A DNA stretch of 64,000 nucleotides from Daphnia pulex (Eukaryota > Arthropoda > Branchiopoda > Diplostraca > Daphniidae). The translations under genes were made by a program, and so were the position numbers. The stretch is taken from assembly GCF_021134715.1 (NCBI RefSeq), contig NC_060022.1, positions 4,469,001-4,533,000 of the forward strand, given 5' to 3'. The notes beneath the pieces are model-generated. The model was not told the origin of the DNA. It searched no databases and saw only the letters and a list, made by a program, of their open reading frames with translations. This document shows, in pieces, positions 23,410 to 34,900 of this stretch. The stretch's first letter is position 1. Each line of letters starts with the position of its first letter.

Positions 23410-26400
23410 AAAACAAAAGAATAACGACTACTGTACTGTACTCTCGTACACACTATAATGAGGTTTCGGTTGTTGTCGGTCGTCGATCACTTAATCATCA
23501 CATCATTTGATTATCACCACCACCTGAATGAACCAAATAGTAGCAACGAAAAGAAAAACACAAAAGCCAACGATTATTTCCACATTTTTTCGACGAAACA
23601 ATCGAGACTGCGAGGACATTTTTTAAAAACCCGACGCCTTAAATTTCGTTACATCTTCATCATTTCATTTCTCGAGTTGTATAGAAATCAACTCGCGATT
23701 TCTCTGTGTGTTTGTATTAACTATATATTATATCCAGCGGATCTTGTGTTGCATCTTTGTTTGTATACTCTCTCTCTCATATCCTGGCGTGTGAAACGTC
23801 CATACGGCTTTGGCACAAAGAACCAACTCAACCAAAACGCGGCGCTAGCCAAAATAATCATATAAAATAATACGACGAATTAAAAAAAAAAAAAAAAGAG
23901 AGAAAAAACGCGCACACATTAGAATAATCATTTTTCTTTCTTCTTCATTTTGTCGAATGGAAATTTTTTGTTTTTTTGTTTTTGTTTTTGGTCAACCCAA
24001 AGAAGAAAGAAAAACTGCCGTGTGCTGCAACGAAAAAAAAGAAATGCGCATTTCCTGTATACGTCTCCATCATCTCTATACATCTTTTGACTATGACATT
24101 AGCGTGTACAATAATCACCGGCCATATATACAAGATTTGTCCCTTTCTTTTTTTCTTATTCAATGTATATGCATCGTAATGTCTTCTTTTTCTCGACTTA
24201 CATACATTTTCTCCTTTTACGAAATGTGCTGTATAAACCAAACGACAAGCTCCTTCGGCACGCCATATTCCAGTAATGTTTTTCCCCTTTCAAAATCGGT
24301 CGTGTTTTATTTTTCTTTTTTGACCTGTTTATTCCCTGTGTCTCACTGTGGTGCTTATAAATGACTCTGTTATTTTGTCATTTCCATTTCGACATTTATT
24401 CCTAGACAACAGCAACAACAACAACGTCAACCAAAATGAAATAGATTTCAACGCGTATAGGCCCAAGTCGTGTGTTACATAATCAATACCATACAATTGC
24501 TCTATCCTTTTTTAGAATTATGATGATTTCTTTTCTTCGGTATTATTATATAACACTGAAGAAAAGAACTGCTCACTTGCTCCGGCAGCCTTCTCGTCTC
24601 AGTTCAACTCACGACAAAACTCTTTCATCCATAAATGCATGAAACTTTTGAATCTTCCGCGCGCGCTTTTTTCAAATTCAACCAAAAATTCGGACCATTT
24701 TTTCTTCTCTTCTCCTAAAAGAAACACCTGGACATTTTTTTTTTCGTAATCTTTAATGTTGTTGTTGTTGTTGTTGTTGTCGGTGCGCGCGCGCTGGTGA
24801 CATCACGCACGAAACGAAAACGACCCTGATCCTTATTTGAGGCTCTTTCACGATTACCACCACCATTTCTCTATGCCCATGTACGGCTGATTTTTTGTTA
24901 TCGACCTTTGTATTCCCCCCTTTAATGACGTCCTTCTCTCGTCTTATTTTCTCCTCGGTTTGTATTAAAAAAAATTTGATTTCCCTTTTTTGTTAAAAAA
25001 AAATTGAAAAAAGAAAAACCCAAAATGTCTGATGTGATGATGCGAGTACGCGCGTTTTTATTTTCCAATTGGGGCGAAAAAATAATTCTCTGAATTTCTG
25101 ATTTTGTTTTCTAATTCTGTGAAACGCCTGCAAATATTCTGAAATATGTGCCAATAATATTTTTGTGTGTATGTCCCCCCTGTTTACTTTTTGACACTAT
25201 ATTGGTCGCACTGGCAAATCAGTTTGTGCCGTGTTACAATCTCCACAGTTCCCAGTTGCCTATTACACACAACTACTACCTAAACTAGTATAACTATACA
25301 TATACACCTATCCTACTCACACCAATCAAGTATATATACATACATGACACACAAACGCAATATTCCTTTCTCTCTCTTTTTCTCTTTTTTTTACTCGGAC
25401 AAAAAGAAACAAAACAAAATAAAAAATACCAATAAAACAAATTTTTCAATAATAACAACCTGTATTTTTGTTTTTGTTTTCTATACTCTATCACATCTTT
25501 CTATCCACACTACGTCACGCGTCTGGCCAAAAAAAACAACAACAACAACTTATCGATATACATATTATACATATACATTTATACTTTTGACACGTACCAA
25601 TAAATAACAAACAACGCTTTGATTGATTTTCTTGTCGTTCAATTGATTCTCCGCGCAGATGTTTTTTTCAATTTTTGAATTTTCGCGCTAAATAAATCAA
25701 TAATTTTAAGAACGTAGTTATCGGGAAATTTCAAATTTCCATAGTTTAGTTATTACATAGTAAGTTGATACTGCACACAATAGGAGAAAATGAATAGAAC
25801 AAGTGACGGTATGAAACGAACTTTTCTCTTATACAAAAATGGCCGTCTCACTCTTCCGACGAAAAAGGCCATACACTTATTCCTTTTCTTTCTCTGTGTG
25901 TGTACATACAGATATGAATGTTTATCTTATTATTCTTCGGTTGGAGGATAATAATCGAGGAATGTGCTGGCGTACCCGCCAACAACAATTCCACCGTCGT
26001 CGGTCGTCCGTCGCTTGGCGCATCGAGCACCATTACATCTTCATCTTCCAGTCTCACACAAGCCGAGGGTATGAGGCGGGAGAGAATGTATACATTCATT
26101 TTTCCCCGAATGGGTAAAAGAAGAAGAAAAGGCAAAGCACACACGCGTCTATATAAAATGCCTGGCGATCAAAGACGAACGCGTCAAGTCGAGTTGGTCG
26201 ATAGGAGAATCGCGTGGTGCTGGTGCCGATGCCGAGAGATTTTTAACTGCGGGAAAATCACATTTTTCCTTTCATCATCATCTCGGTGTATATACGCGCA
26301 TAGAAAGGCTGATAATATAACACACAACACTGGGGGTATATCATCGGCCGGGATATGTATATATCCACGTCGAGTGGGAGTACACGATGACGGACAACCG

Positions 26401-29400
26401 AAATGTGTGTGCGCCTACCTCTTTTCTATTCTTCTTGGCGTTTCGGTTTCCATCTTGGGTGATGGACACAACGGATAGCGTTCTATTCCTTTGTCGTCCC
26501 TATTGTGAATCTTTTATATATAAGAGACTGCCTCTTCTTCGGTTCTTATAGGCTCTACACACGGAGCTGTGCACGCGTCTAATTATTCACAAGAGCCTGT
26601 CAAGTTGGACGCTGCGAGATTTTTGAATGGCCGGGGCCTAGAGACCGTACCGTATAGCACCGACGAATAAGAAAAGAAAAGAAAGAGAGAGACAAATATT
26701 CGGCCGGATGCGTGATTGAAAATTCGGCATCGGTAATTCTAACCAGCGGGGTATATTGTGCGTTGTACATCCATCTATACACGAGAAAAAGCGCAGTAAA
26801 TTTTTTCGAATTTTTTTTCTTTTTCTTTTTTTTTCTTCAATGGGCCATTGGCGTATTGAGATGGAGGTTCTGCAGCAAATAAATGTATGCACATATACAC
26901 ACAGACGGGGGGGGGGAATATAAAATGAAAGGGGCTCGATTATGGTAATGAATTCGGTCATCGTTGGAGATAGCCAAAAGTTATCCGGCGGGGTAATATT
27001 GCGCAACAGGGAAACCTCTCTCTGCCGTATGTGTGTCTCCGACGACCGATTTCCTCGAGACGTTGGTTCGTCGGTCAACCTGTTGTCGCCGTCGTGAAAA
27101 AATAAACGGAACCGGCGCCGAGCGTCTCCTTGTAACGGATGTATTAAAACGCGCTGAAAGATATGGCAGGCTACGAAAAATAATAAAAGAACAACGGCCT
27201 AAACGACGACGACGACACTTGAGGGCCGCATACGTAAGTCGTCTCATCTTCATATTACGCCAGCAATAAAATTGGGAAAAAGAAAATAAATTTATGCAGT
27301 CAAATATTCTTCCTTTATTATAATAACCAAATGCGCGCAAAAATGTTTTTTATCTTGACGAGGTTGTCGAAGAGATTTCGGAATATCTCCCGCAATGTAC
27401 AAAAAGTTGGGCTTGAATTTGAACATGCATTTGCGGTCATGAGTGCATAGTTACATAATGGGGGCCACTCCTTTTATCGGAGTGAAAAGTCTGCCAGCAG
27501 TCTCTAAAATGCTGTTGTACTTGTCTACCTTTTTAGCGCTACCAAACGATAAGGAAACGGCGGATGGGCGGGCATGTCGACATGCTTCAGGTGTCGACCC
27601 AAAACTAGAAGAAGAAACAAAACGAAATGAACCAATAAAAGCCCTGCAGTAATAAAAATGTAAATGAGATTATTAATTATTAAAAAAGAAAACCTTTTTC
27701 TGTCTTTTATCTTTTCGAAGCGGATTTCCGGCTCCGCAGAGAAAAGAAATATAAAATTATCTTATCCACGTATGAAAGGAGAGAGAGAGGAGACCATAAG
27801 GAAAAAAAAAAGTTTCGTGAAAAAAAAAAACTCATCTCTCCGGAAGTGTTTAAAAATATAAAAAGAGCCAATGAGAAATCTCCGTCGTCGTTGGGCCGGT
27901 CATAGTTTGTGTGTGTGTCGTACCCACACAGTCAATGTGTAATAAATATCTCTACTACTCCTCCGTGTGCGGGGGTGGTTGTATGTGACTTCTATACGGC
28001 ACACGCAAGTAATAATAAGGAGGATGTATCTTTTTAAAAAGTCGTAGAGAAGAAGAAGAAGAAGAAGATGGTGTCTATGTGATAATGCAGCAGGAAGTAC
28101 CCCAGTGTCGTGGCCCAAAAGCCAAGAAGAAGAAGAAGAAGCTGCTGCTTTGAGTTGATGGCTATACCATGCCGGTCATTTGCATCGGGTGCGGGACTGT
28201 ATACGGGAAAGAAAACGAGAAAAGAAGAAGAAGAAGAAGAGAAAGATGGCAAGTAGGAAGAAGAAGAAGAAGAGAAGCGCTCCAAGGTTAAAAGTTCAAG
28301 TCACGCAGCATCGGCAGGCGACTGCTGCAGCTGTATCAGCAGCCCAACAATAACAGCATCACCCGCCTAGCAGCAAACGGGAAAAAAAGTCCAGAAATTC
28401 ACGTCTGGCCGTCTCCCTCGAGACGGGAGGAAATGAGAGACAAACGGACAGGGTCATCAGTAAATACGCAGGCCTATTGGTATATGGAAAGGAATATATA
28501 AGGCCAGTCGGGCCATTATATTTCCAATTTTATTGAAATTACCGCACAACAAGAGGAGAATTATTTAAAAGACACACGCAGAAATATAAATATCTGTCCT
28601 TGATCATTTCTTCTTATTCTTTCTCTCCTTCTCTTGTTCGTTTTTGTTTTTTCTCGTTTTTCCAGCGATTCATCTCTTCATCATCGTCGTCTTCTGAGAT
28701 GTGTACAGCGGGGATCCGCGCGTCCAAGGTGAGCATATCTATATAGTCCCGCACCCTCACCTTTTTCCTGCCCTTCCTAGACTCTCTCATCTTCTTGTGT
28801 TGTTGTTGTACAACAACAACACCAAAACCGTTTAGCTCGTTTAATATCCTGGACAAAAAGAAAAAAAGAGTTGCGCGCGCGCCGTCGTTGCGGTTCATCA
28901 TCCGCCGGCTCGGCAAAAATAGGATCCGATTCGTTATGCTGATGCGCGTTCTTCTTCCGCTTATGTGGAAGACTGTTGTTGCGGGAGTCCCTCTATCTAC
29001 ATATTGGATTAATCCCTGTGTGGCTCACCTCGTTCACAATTGTTTTCTTTTTCTATATTCTTATTTTTCTCTCCTGAGCGCGTGCCTGCCCAACACTCAC
29101 GGATCTGTGGGTTCTCTCTCTCATTCATAAAAATAGAACCCAACTAAAAAACAACCGCCATCTCCTCCTCCTCCTCCCAATCTTTTATCTTTACCTTTTT
29201 TTTTCAAGGATACGCGTGCATATAGCTTTTTTCCCGAACACGCAAACCACGGCGAACCGCCCAGCCAGCGAAACTTTTAACACAAGTTGCGCGCGCATGG
29301 CGAAATGTCTAATCATGAAAAAGAATATTTTTTGTTTTCTTTTTCTTTTTGGTTTGTTTGAAGGAAAAGAAGAAGAAGAAGAAGAAGGAGAAGAGGAAAT

Positions 29401-30900
29401 AAAAATAAATACCTGTCTGATGTGTGTGTGTGTGTTGTTGCTGTGTGTGGCATTCCTTATATCGCCCATTCATTCAGGCCAAGAGAGGAGGAGAGAGATG
29501 CCTCGGGCTCTATACTCACATGCGCTGTTGTATATATACACTCGCCATCATCTCATTTGCATCGCCAAATTTAGGCGTGATTTCATCAAGACCCCCTGGG
29601 CATCGGAAGAAGGAGGAGAGAAGAAAGAGGGAAAAAAAAACACATAGAACATGAGAAGAAGAAGAAGAAGAAGAAGAAAAATGTTGGATCACAAATATTA
29701 TAAAGAAGATATATAAATAAAGATGCATTTCTTTTTCATTTCATTCATCATTTTTACTCACTTTTTCTTCTCGCACTCGCTCGAATTATAAAAAACATGT
29801 ACGAAAAAATCTCTCGGCGCCAACACGCAAAACCGCCAAATGAATCAAGCGATTTGAAGAGAAATGCGCCGTGAAATAGTCCGAATTTAAAAAGATTTGT
29901 GCTTTTATTTAATAAATGATTTAGCCTCTATAACCTATATCGGTTTCATATAGGCTGATGACCGACTGGCGATGGTTTTCATTAGCTTCGCCTCCAGTGA
30001 CAACCTGTTTATAACAATAGGGTTGGTGCATGAATAAGGGATTCCTATGAAAAAAATCTCGTTAGAATCAGTTTTTCACGCTGATTCTCACGGTATTTTT
30101 TTTTATATTTAAAATAATAATTTCCGGGACCCTAGACTATAAGGACCGGCCCTGGACGGGCTAAAATTTACTAGTACATGGCTACATGATACATGTGTGA
30201 TATGTGATTTGATCAACGGTGACCACACATATAATATTACAATCTCTCATTTACTCGAATCGATTTATTTTTCCATTCCCCCTGAGTGTTTGGCGACAGC
30301 GGCGAATCAAATTCTTTTTTTCAATAAAATAAAATAAAAAGTTTTAAAATGGTTAATGGTTTTCATTTTTGTACATTTTTTTATTTGTGTTACCGTTATT
30401 ATATAACATATGACACGCCGAAAAGATATAAAAAAAAAGTTTCAAATAGAAAATAAAAGAGCGGTGAAAAGGAAGAAGGTATAGTATCCCGTGATCCCAT
30501 TTGAAATCAATATTGAAAAAGAGATGTCCTAAGCCAACTCTTTGGCTCATTTGGAGAGCCAAAAATAGCGGTAAAAATCAGTATCGTTTGTTCTCTCTCA
30601 ATAGTCAATACAGCGTTTAACTATTCTCTGAATTGGGCCTGAAAATGGGAAATTAAAAGGAGGTCTTGAACTGGTGAACGAGTTTCAGATTTCAGCTGAT
30701 TTCCAACATCGAAAGTGAAACAAGAATCTAAAGAAAACCCACGTTCCTACTCAAAACAGCATCAACCATCAACAACAATAGCCACTCCAATTTCGTCCAA
30801 AGGCGGGTCTGTTACTAGATGAGGAGGTAGTTATCGTATTGCAGTTTATTCACGCCTGCGTTTGTTTCATATTGACTTGTCAAACGGAGAAACGATTCAG
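23410..30900. other. Gene-free region downstream of the KLF gene
   Basis: The first kilobases, AT-rich with T and A homopolymers, probably include a KLF 3' UTR, but no cleavage site can be fixed. Simple repeats are dense: TTG near 24757-24781, AGA near 28044-28290, GAA near 29363-29395 and 29652-29678. No spliced protein or RNA gene is recognisable. Regulatory DNA for the KLF gene is possible. Confidence 0.5.
28044..28290. repeat. Interrupted AGA triplet repeats
   Basis: Several arrays of agaaga units within about 250 bp (near 28051, 28121, 28224 and 28257) are separated by unique sequence. The reading frames through them are low-complexity and not genes. Confidence 0.8.
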
Positions 30901-31085
30901 AGTAGTCGGTGATGTCGGCGCGTCAAGTCGCAGCAATTTTGAGGAATAATTTTCCACGATTGCTGCCATTTGAGTTTGATTATTCACCGGTGCTCTCATC
31001 TTTTGAAATTAATTTAGAATTAATTTCGGCGAGTTTTTTGGTGTCGGCGAGTCAAGTGTTAGCAAGTGTGGAATTATTCCACACT

Positions 31086-31283
31086 GTGTGGGAAGGGTTT
31101 TTTGGGGTCCGTTTAAAAATGGGGATTTGGGATCCTGGGAAGATGGGTGGGAAGGGTTTTTTTGGGGGGAGGGGCAGGGGGAAATTAATTTTGAATTAAT
31201 TTAAAAAACAAACTTTTGGTTGGTGTCGGCGAGTCAAGTGTTAGCAAGTGTGGAATTATTCCACATTTGCTGCCATTTCAGTT
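31086..31283 (+). repeat. 198-bp direct duplication, copy 1
   Basis: Nearly identical to 32256-32453, in the same orientation; I counted only about two or three differences. It spans a G-rich block, an 'aattaattttgaattaattt' block and one hairpin unit. The high identity marks a recent segmental copy within the older repeat nest. Confidence 0.85.
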
Positions 31284-32255
31284 TATTGCCATACCACCCA
31301 AGTTTGGGTAGAGAGGGGTAGAGAGGGGGTTTTGGGGGTTTTTGCGATGAACTGGGTGTGATGTCAGTCATGTCACTCACAACCAATAAATGATTCTCTC
31401 TTTCTACTTTTAATATGTAGAAAGACTTAGGCCTACTTACCATAGAAGTATAGTTATCCAAATTTCCAGATATAGTAATAGTTTGTTTACCAGCTGTTTT
31501 AAGATACATTTTAGGATTTTTAGGTTATATGATACTGTACATTTTAAAGTTTAGGCCTACTTACCATAGAATCCGATTAGGATTCCTATACCCACGAAGG
31601 CAATGATACCAAATATGCAAATAAATTTATGCATATACCGATATTGAAACGGGCAGGACCGTTTCTCTTTCGTTCAGGAAAGTTTGAAGATGGGTGGGAA
31701 GGGGTTTTTTTTTTTGGGGGGGTGGGGGCAGGGGGTTGGTGGTCAAGGTCAAGGAGAGGGTGAAATGTGAATGTGCGATGAAATGTGCAGAACAAATTTT
31801 CATTTGATCTGATATTCTTAACTTTACATTCTTTCAACTGTTGGGTTGTAATTTATTTAACCATACAACAGGCAGTGTACCACTGTAAGTTTTCTCGACA
31901 GAAGTTTCCTTTTCTTAAAAGGAAATTTTTTTTTCGGTGTACCACTTTAAGTTTCTCCAAAGTTTGGGTAGAGAGGGGGTTTTTGCGAAAGTATAAACTG
32001 GTTAAATTTACTATATTCTGGGGCTGGGTCAAGGAGGGGGTGATTTTTCTATTCGTCGCGAGAATATTGGTGCAATGCATAACATGCATAACAACCAATG
32101 TGAAAGGTCACTTATTTCATTGAAATTAGGGAAGCGGGGGTAGCCTCCTCCCCCTCCCCGAAAGAAAAAATGGTTACCAATAGGACATTTGTTGGACGTG
32201 ACTGTTGAAAACGAGAAGTATTTGTCCTGCAAACAGACAAAATAGTTTGAAGATG

Positions 32256-32453
32256 TGTGGGAAGGGTTTTTTGGGGTCCGTTTAAAAATGGGGATTTGGG
32301 ATCCTGGGAAGATGGGTGGCAAGGGTTTTTTTGGGGGGAGGGGCAGGGGGAAATTAATTTTGAATTAATTTAAAAAACAAACTTTTGGTTGGTGTCGGCG
32401 AGTCAAGTGTTAGCAAGTGTGGAATTATTCCACATTTGCTGCCATTTGAGTTT
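32256..32453 (+). repeat. 198-bp direct duplication, copy 2
   Basis: Partner of the copy at 31086. Differences seen are one g/c change after 'gatgggtgg' and tca versus tga in the terminal 'ccattt.agttt'. Sequence to the left ('cctgcaaacagacaaaatag' near 32227) recurs near 33867 beside another hairpin unit. Confidence 0.85.
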
Positions 32454-33961
32454 ATGAAATTGTGCGCAAATGTTCACATGCCAGCAAGTTGCTGACGAGA
32501 CGATTTCTCGATTTGCGTTTCTCGGTGATAGGGGTTTCCGGCTTCCGGTGCAACCCATGATTTTGCCAATGCAAGTTCCGCAAGTTGACATTGTGGATCA
32601 CATAATTTCTCTCAATTCCCAAAATTCCCGCCAATCCAACGAGAACAGCATCCAATCCGGAAAAACAGCATTGCCCTTTTCCGGCTTTTCGACACAAACT
32701 TCGGTGGTATGGCAATAGCTATACAACTTTTGACGAAGGAACGGAGAGTTGAAGATTTGAAGAATGTGGACGGAAGACGGAAAGTTTGAAGATGTGTGCT
32801 GCCGGTCTAAAATGATGTCTTTCTCTCTTGTGCTCTTCAATGAGTCACGGTCGGAGCTTTCGTTGTTAGGGTGCATTGGGTGGGTGATGTGGCGGCAAAA
32901 AGTGGGGTATACGTACAAAAGTATAGGTACGACTGTACGGTGAATGTTGTTTTTTATATATGATATGATACCTGCATAAAAATGTTAACAGATTTGAGAG
33001 ATATGCAGAACAATTTTGACGGAAACCAGGTTATACAGATTAAAAGAAACGATATTCGTCAAAATGATGAATTGCTTGGTAGTAAAAGGGACTGTTGTAA
33101 GCAGAAAGGATGTGACGTATATGCCCTCGAATTACGTGTGTAATAAGAACTTGAAATAAGAATCGGTTCTGTTTAATGATGCCAGCACGTCCCCCCCCCC
33201 TCAAAAAAACAAACAAATTAAAACAAAAATAAATAAACTTTAAGCTTTAACTTTTAAATTAGTTCTTATAGCTTACATTTTTTTTGCGTACGTCTTATGA
33301 TAATTTAGTATTAGATTTAAGCTTTTTTTAAGCCTAAAATCAATTTTCTTAATCAAAATTTGTTTTTTGCCAAAAAGCCTAAACTTTCTTGCATCTGGCG
33401 AATAAAGCACGGCCGAATTCGGTGTCTGGTCTTATACCATTAGAAAAGGTCGCAAACAGTGGCGAAAGCAACTCATACCGAACGATGTATCCGTTTTCCC
33501 CCATCCAGCCACAACGCCGAGGTCTCCTTCGTAATCTTTGCCCTGCGGGTTTTTTTTTTTGGGGGGGGGGGGAGGAGAGGGTTATTTTTCTACCGGGGAG
33601 GGGGAGGAGGCTACCCCCGCTTCCCTAATAAGTGGGATTGGGAATATATCAGATATCCGTATATCAGATCAGCACGTAGTATGTGAACGGCCCTAAACTG
33701 CGTTCGGACAGAGCATGTGTAAGCTCATTTAAATGAGATATCCTGGGAATGTTTTCCAGTGAATTGACTTGGAAACATGAAAATGTGCAAGAATCTGCAA
33801 GATAGAAAATATTATAACCCAACAGTTGAATGACTGAAAATATTATAAATTACTTGCCATTTTTCCTGCAAACAGACAAAATAGTAATGTTGGATATACA
33901 GTATTTTTTAACATACTAAAAGCAACTAAAAACCTCTTGGTTGGTGTCGGCGAGTCAAGTC

Positions 33962-33996
33962 GCAGCAAGTGCGGAATATTATTCCGCACTTGCTGC
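33962..33996. repeat. Perfect 17-bp inverted repeat (hairpin)
   Basis: The arms gcagcaagtgcggaata and tattccgcacttgctgc are exact reverse complements separated by a single t. This is the best-preserved hairpin of the repeat family; other copies carry mismatched arms. No terminator role is expected in a eukaryote, so it is more likely a transposon feature. Confidence 0.9.
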
Positions 33997-34900
33997 CATT
34001 TGAGTTTATTGCCATACCACCCAAGTTTGGGCAGAGGGGGTTTTCAAACAAGGTAATAACCAGGGAGGGGATCACTCAAAAGATTGCGACTTGAATAGTT
34101 TCACCTCGGGTTTCTTTCTTTCTACTTTACCAGCTCGCAGTCACAATGTCGGATGGGGGGGGGGGGGGGAGGGGGGAATTTCTTTGCATAAAACGAAGAA
34201 ATTTGAACTTTATTTTAGCTCTTTTTTTAATTTTTTAGGGGGGTGGGTGGGTCAGCTGTTGACGTCATTTTCAAGGGGGGTCAGACATTTGTGACGAATA
34301 GTGACCAGGGGGAGGGGGGGTCAAAAATGGTCAAAAAAAGTGTGACGTCTTTTATGGTTTATGGACGGCCCCTTATGTCAAATGGAAGTTCCCAACGACA
34401 CAGCCTGCTGGTACTGTCAATGGGAATATTCGTACGTTTTTTACCAATGGCCGCATTAGCTGAAGCACACAAATGAAGCTTCTTTTTTTCCGTCAGTCTG
34501 TCATCCAGGATGGTCACCACAGTTCCCTTTCCGGTCACGCCTTCGGCCCGAGCTCCCCGTGTTCAAGTGAGAGTGAGTGAGCCTGAGACTGAGGGCACTT
34601 TCAACAGGGTAGGCGGTTGAATTGAAAAACAAAACAATATGTTGGTAATTAAATGAAAATTAATTTAAAAAAAAAAAAAACTTTGGGTTGGTGTCGGCGA
34701 GTCAAGTGGCAGCAAGTGCGGATAATTTTCCACACTTGCTGCCATTTGAGTTTATTGCCATACCACCGAAGTTTGAGTAGAGAGGGGGTTTTTGCGATGA
34801 ACTGGGTGCCACAGACGGGCCGTGGCCCTGACAGACTGTTGAGACTATTATTATCCATGCACCAACCCTATTTATTCGGGTAGTATCTATGTGCTGCCAG

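Larger units (their letters stand above)
30901..34900. repeat. Nest of hairpin-containing and G-rich repeats
   Basis: A unit beginning 'ggtgtcggcgagtcaagt' and ending 'tgctgccatttgagttt', with an inverted repeat in the middle, occurs about six times in the same orientation: near 30911-30975, 31038-31092 (right side cut), 31218-31283, 32388-32453, 33938-34010 and 34687-34752. Some copies continue into 'attgccataccacc' plus 'aagtttg..tagagaggg'. G-rich blocks ('gggtgggaaggg', long G runs) lie between them. No ORF is shared. This fits a small non-autonomous (MITE-like) element or a decaying array. Confidence 0.75.

Noticed and set aside
25839-26478. Overlapping ORFs of 92-186 codons on both strands
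   Set aside because: GC-richer patch by chance; no conserved family features on either strand.
28044-28290. Regularly spaced AGA repeats considered as a CRISPR-like array
   Set aside because: Units are simple triplets without constant repeat and unique spacer structure; eukaryotic microsatellite.
33962-33996. Hairpin considered as a transcription terminator
   Set aside because: It lies in a eukaryotic gene desert and belongs to a dispersed repeat family.
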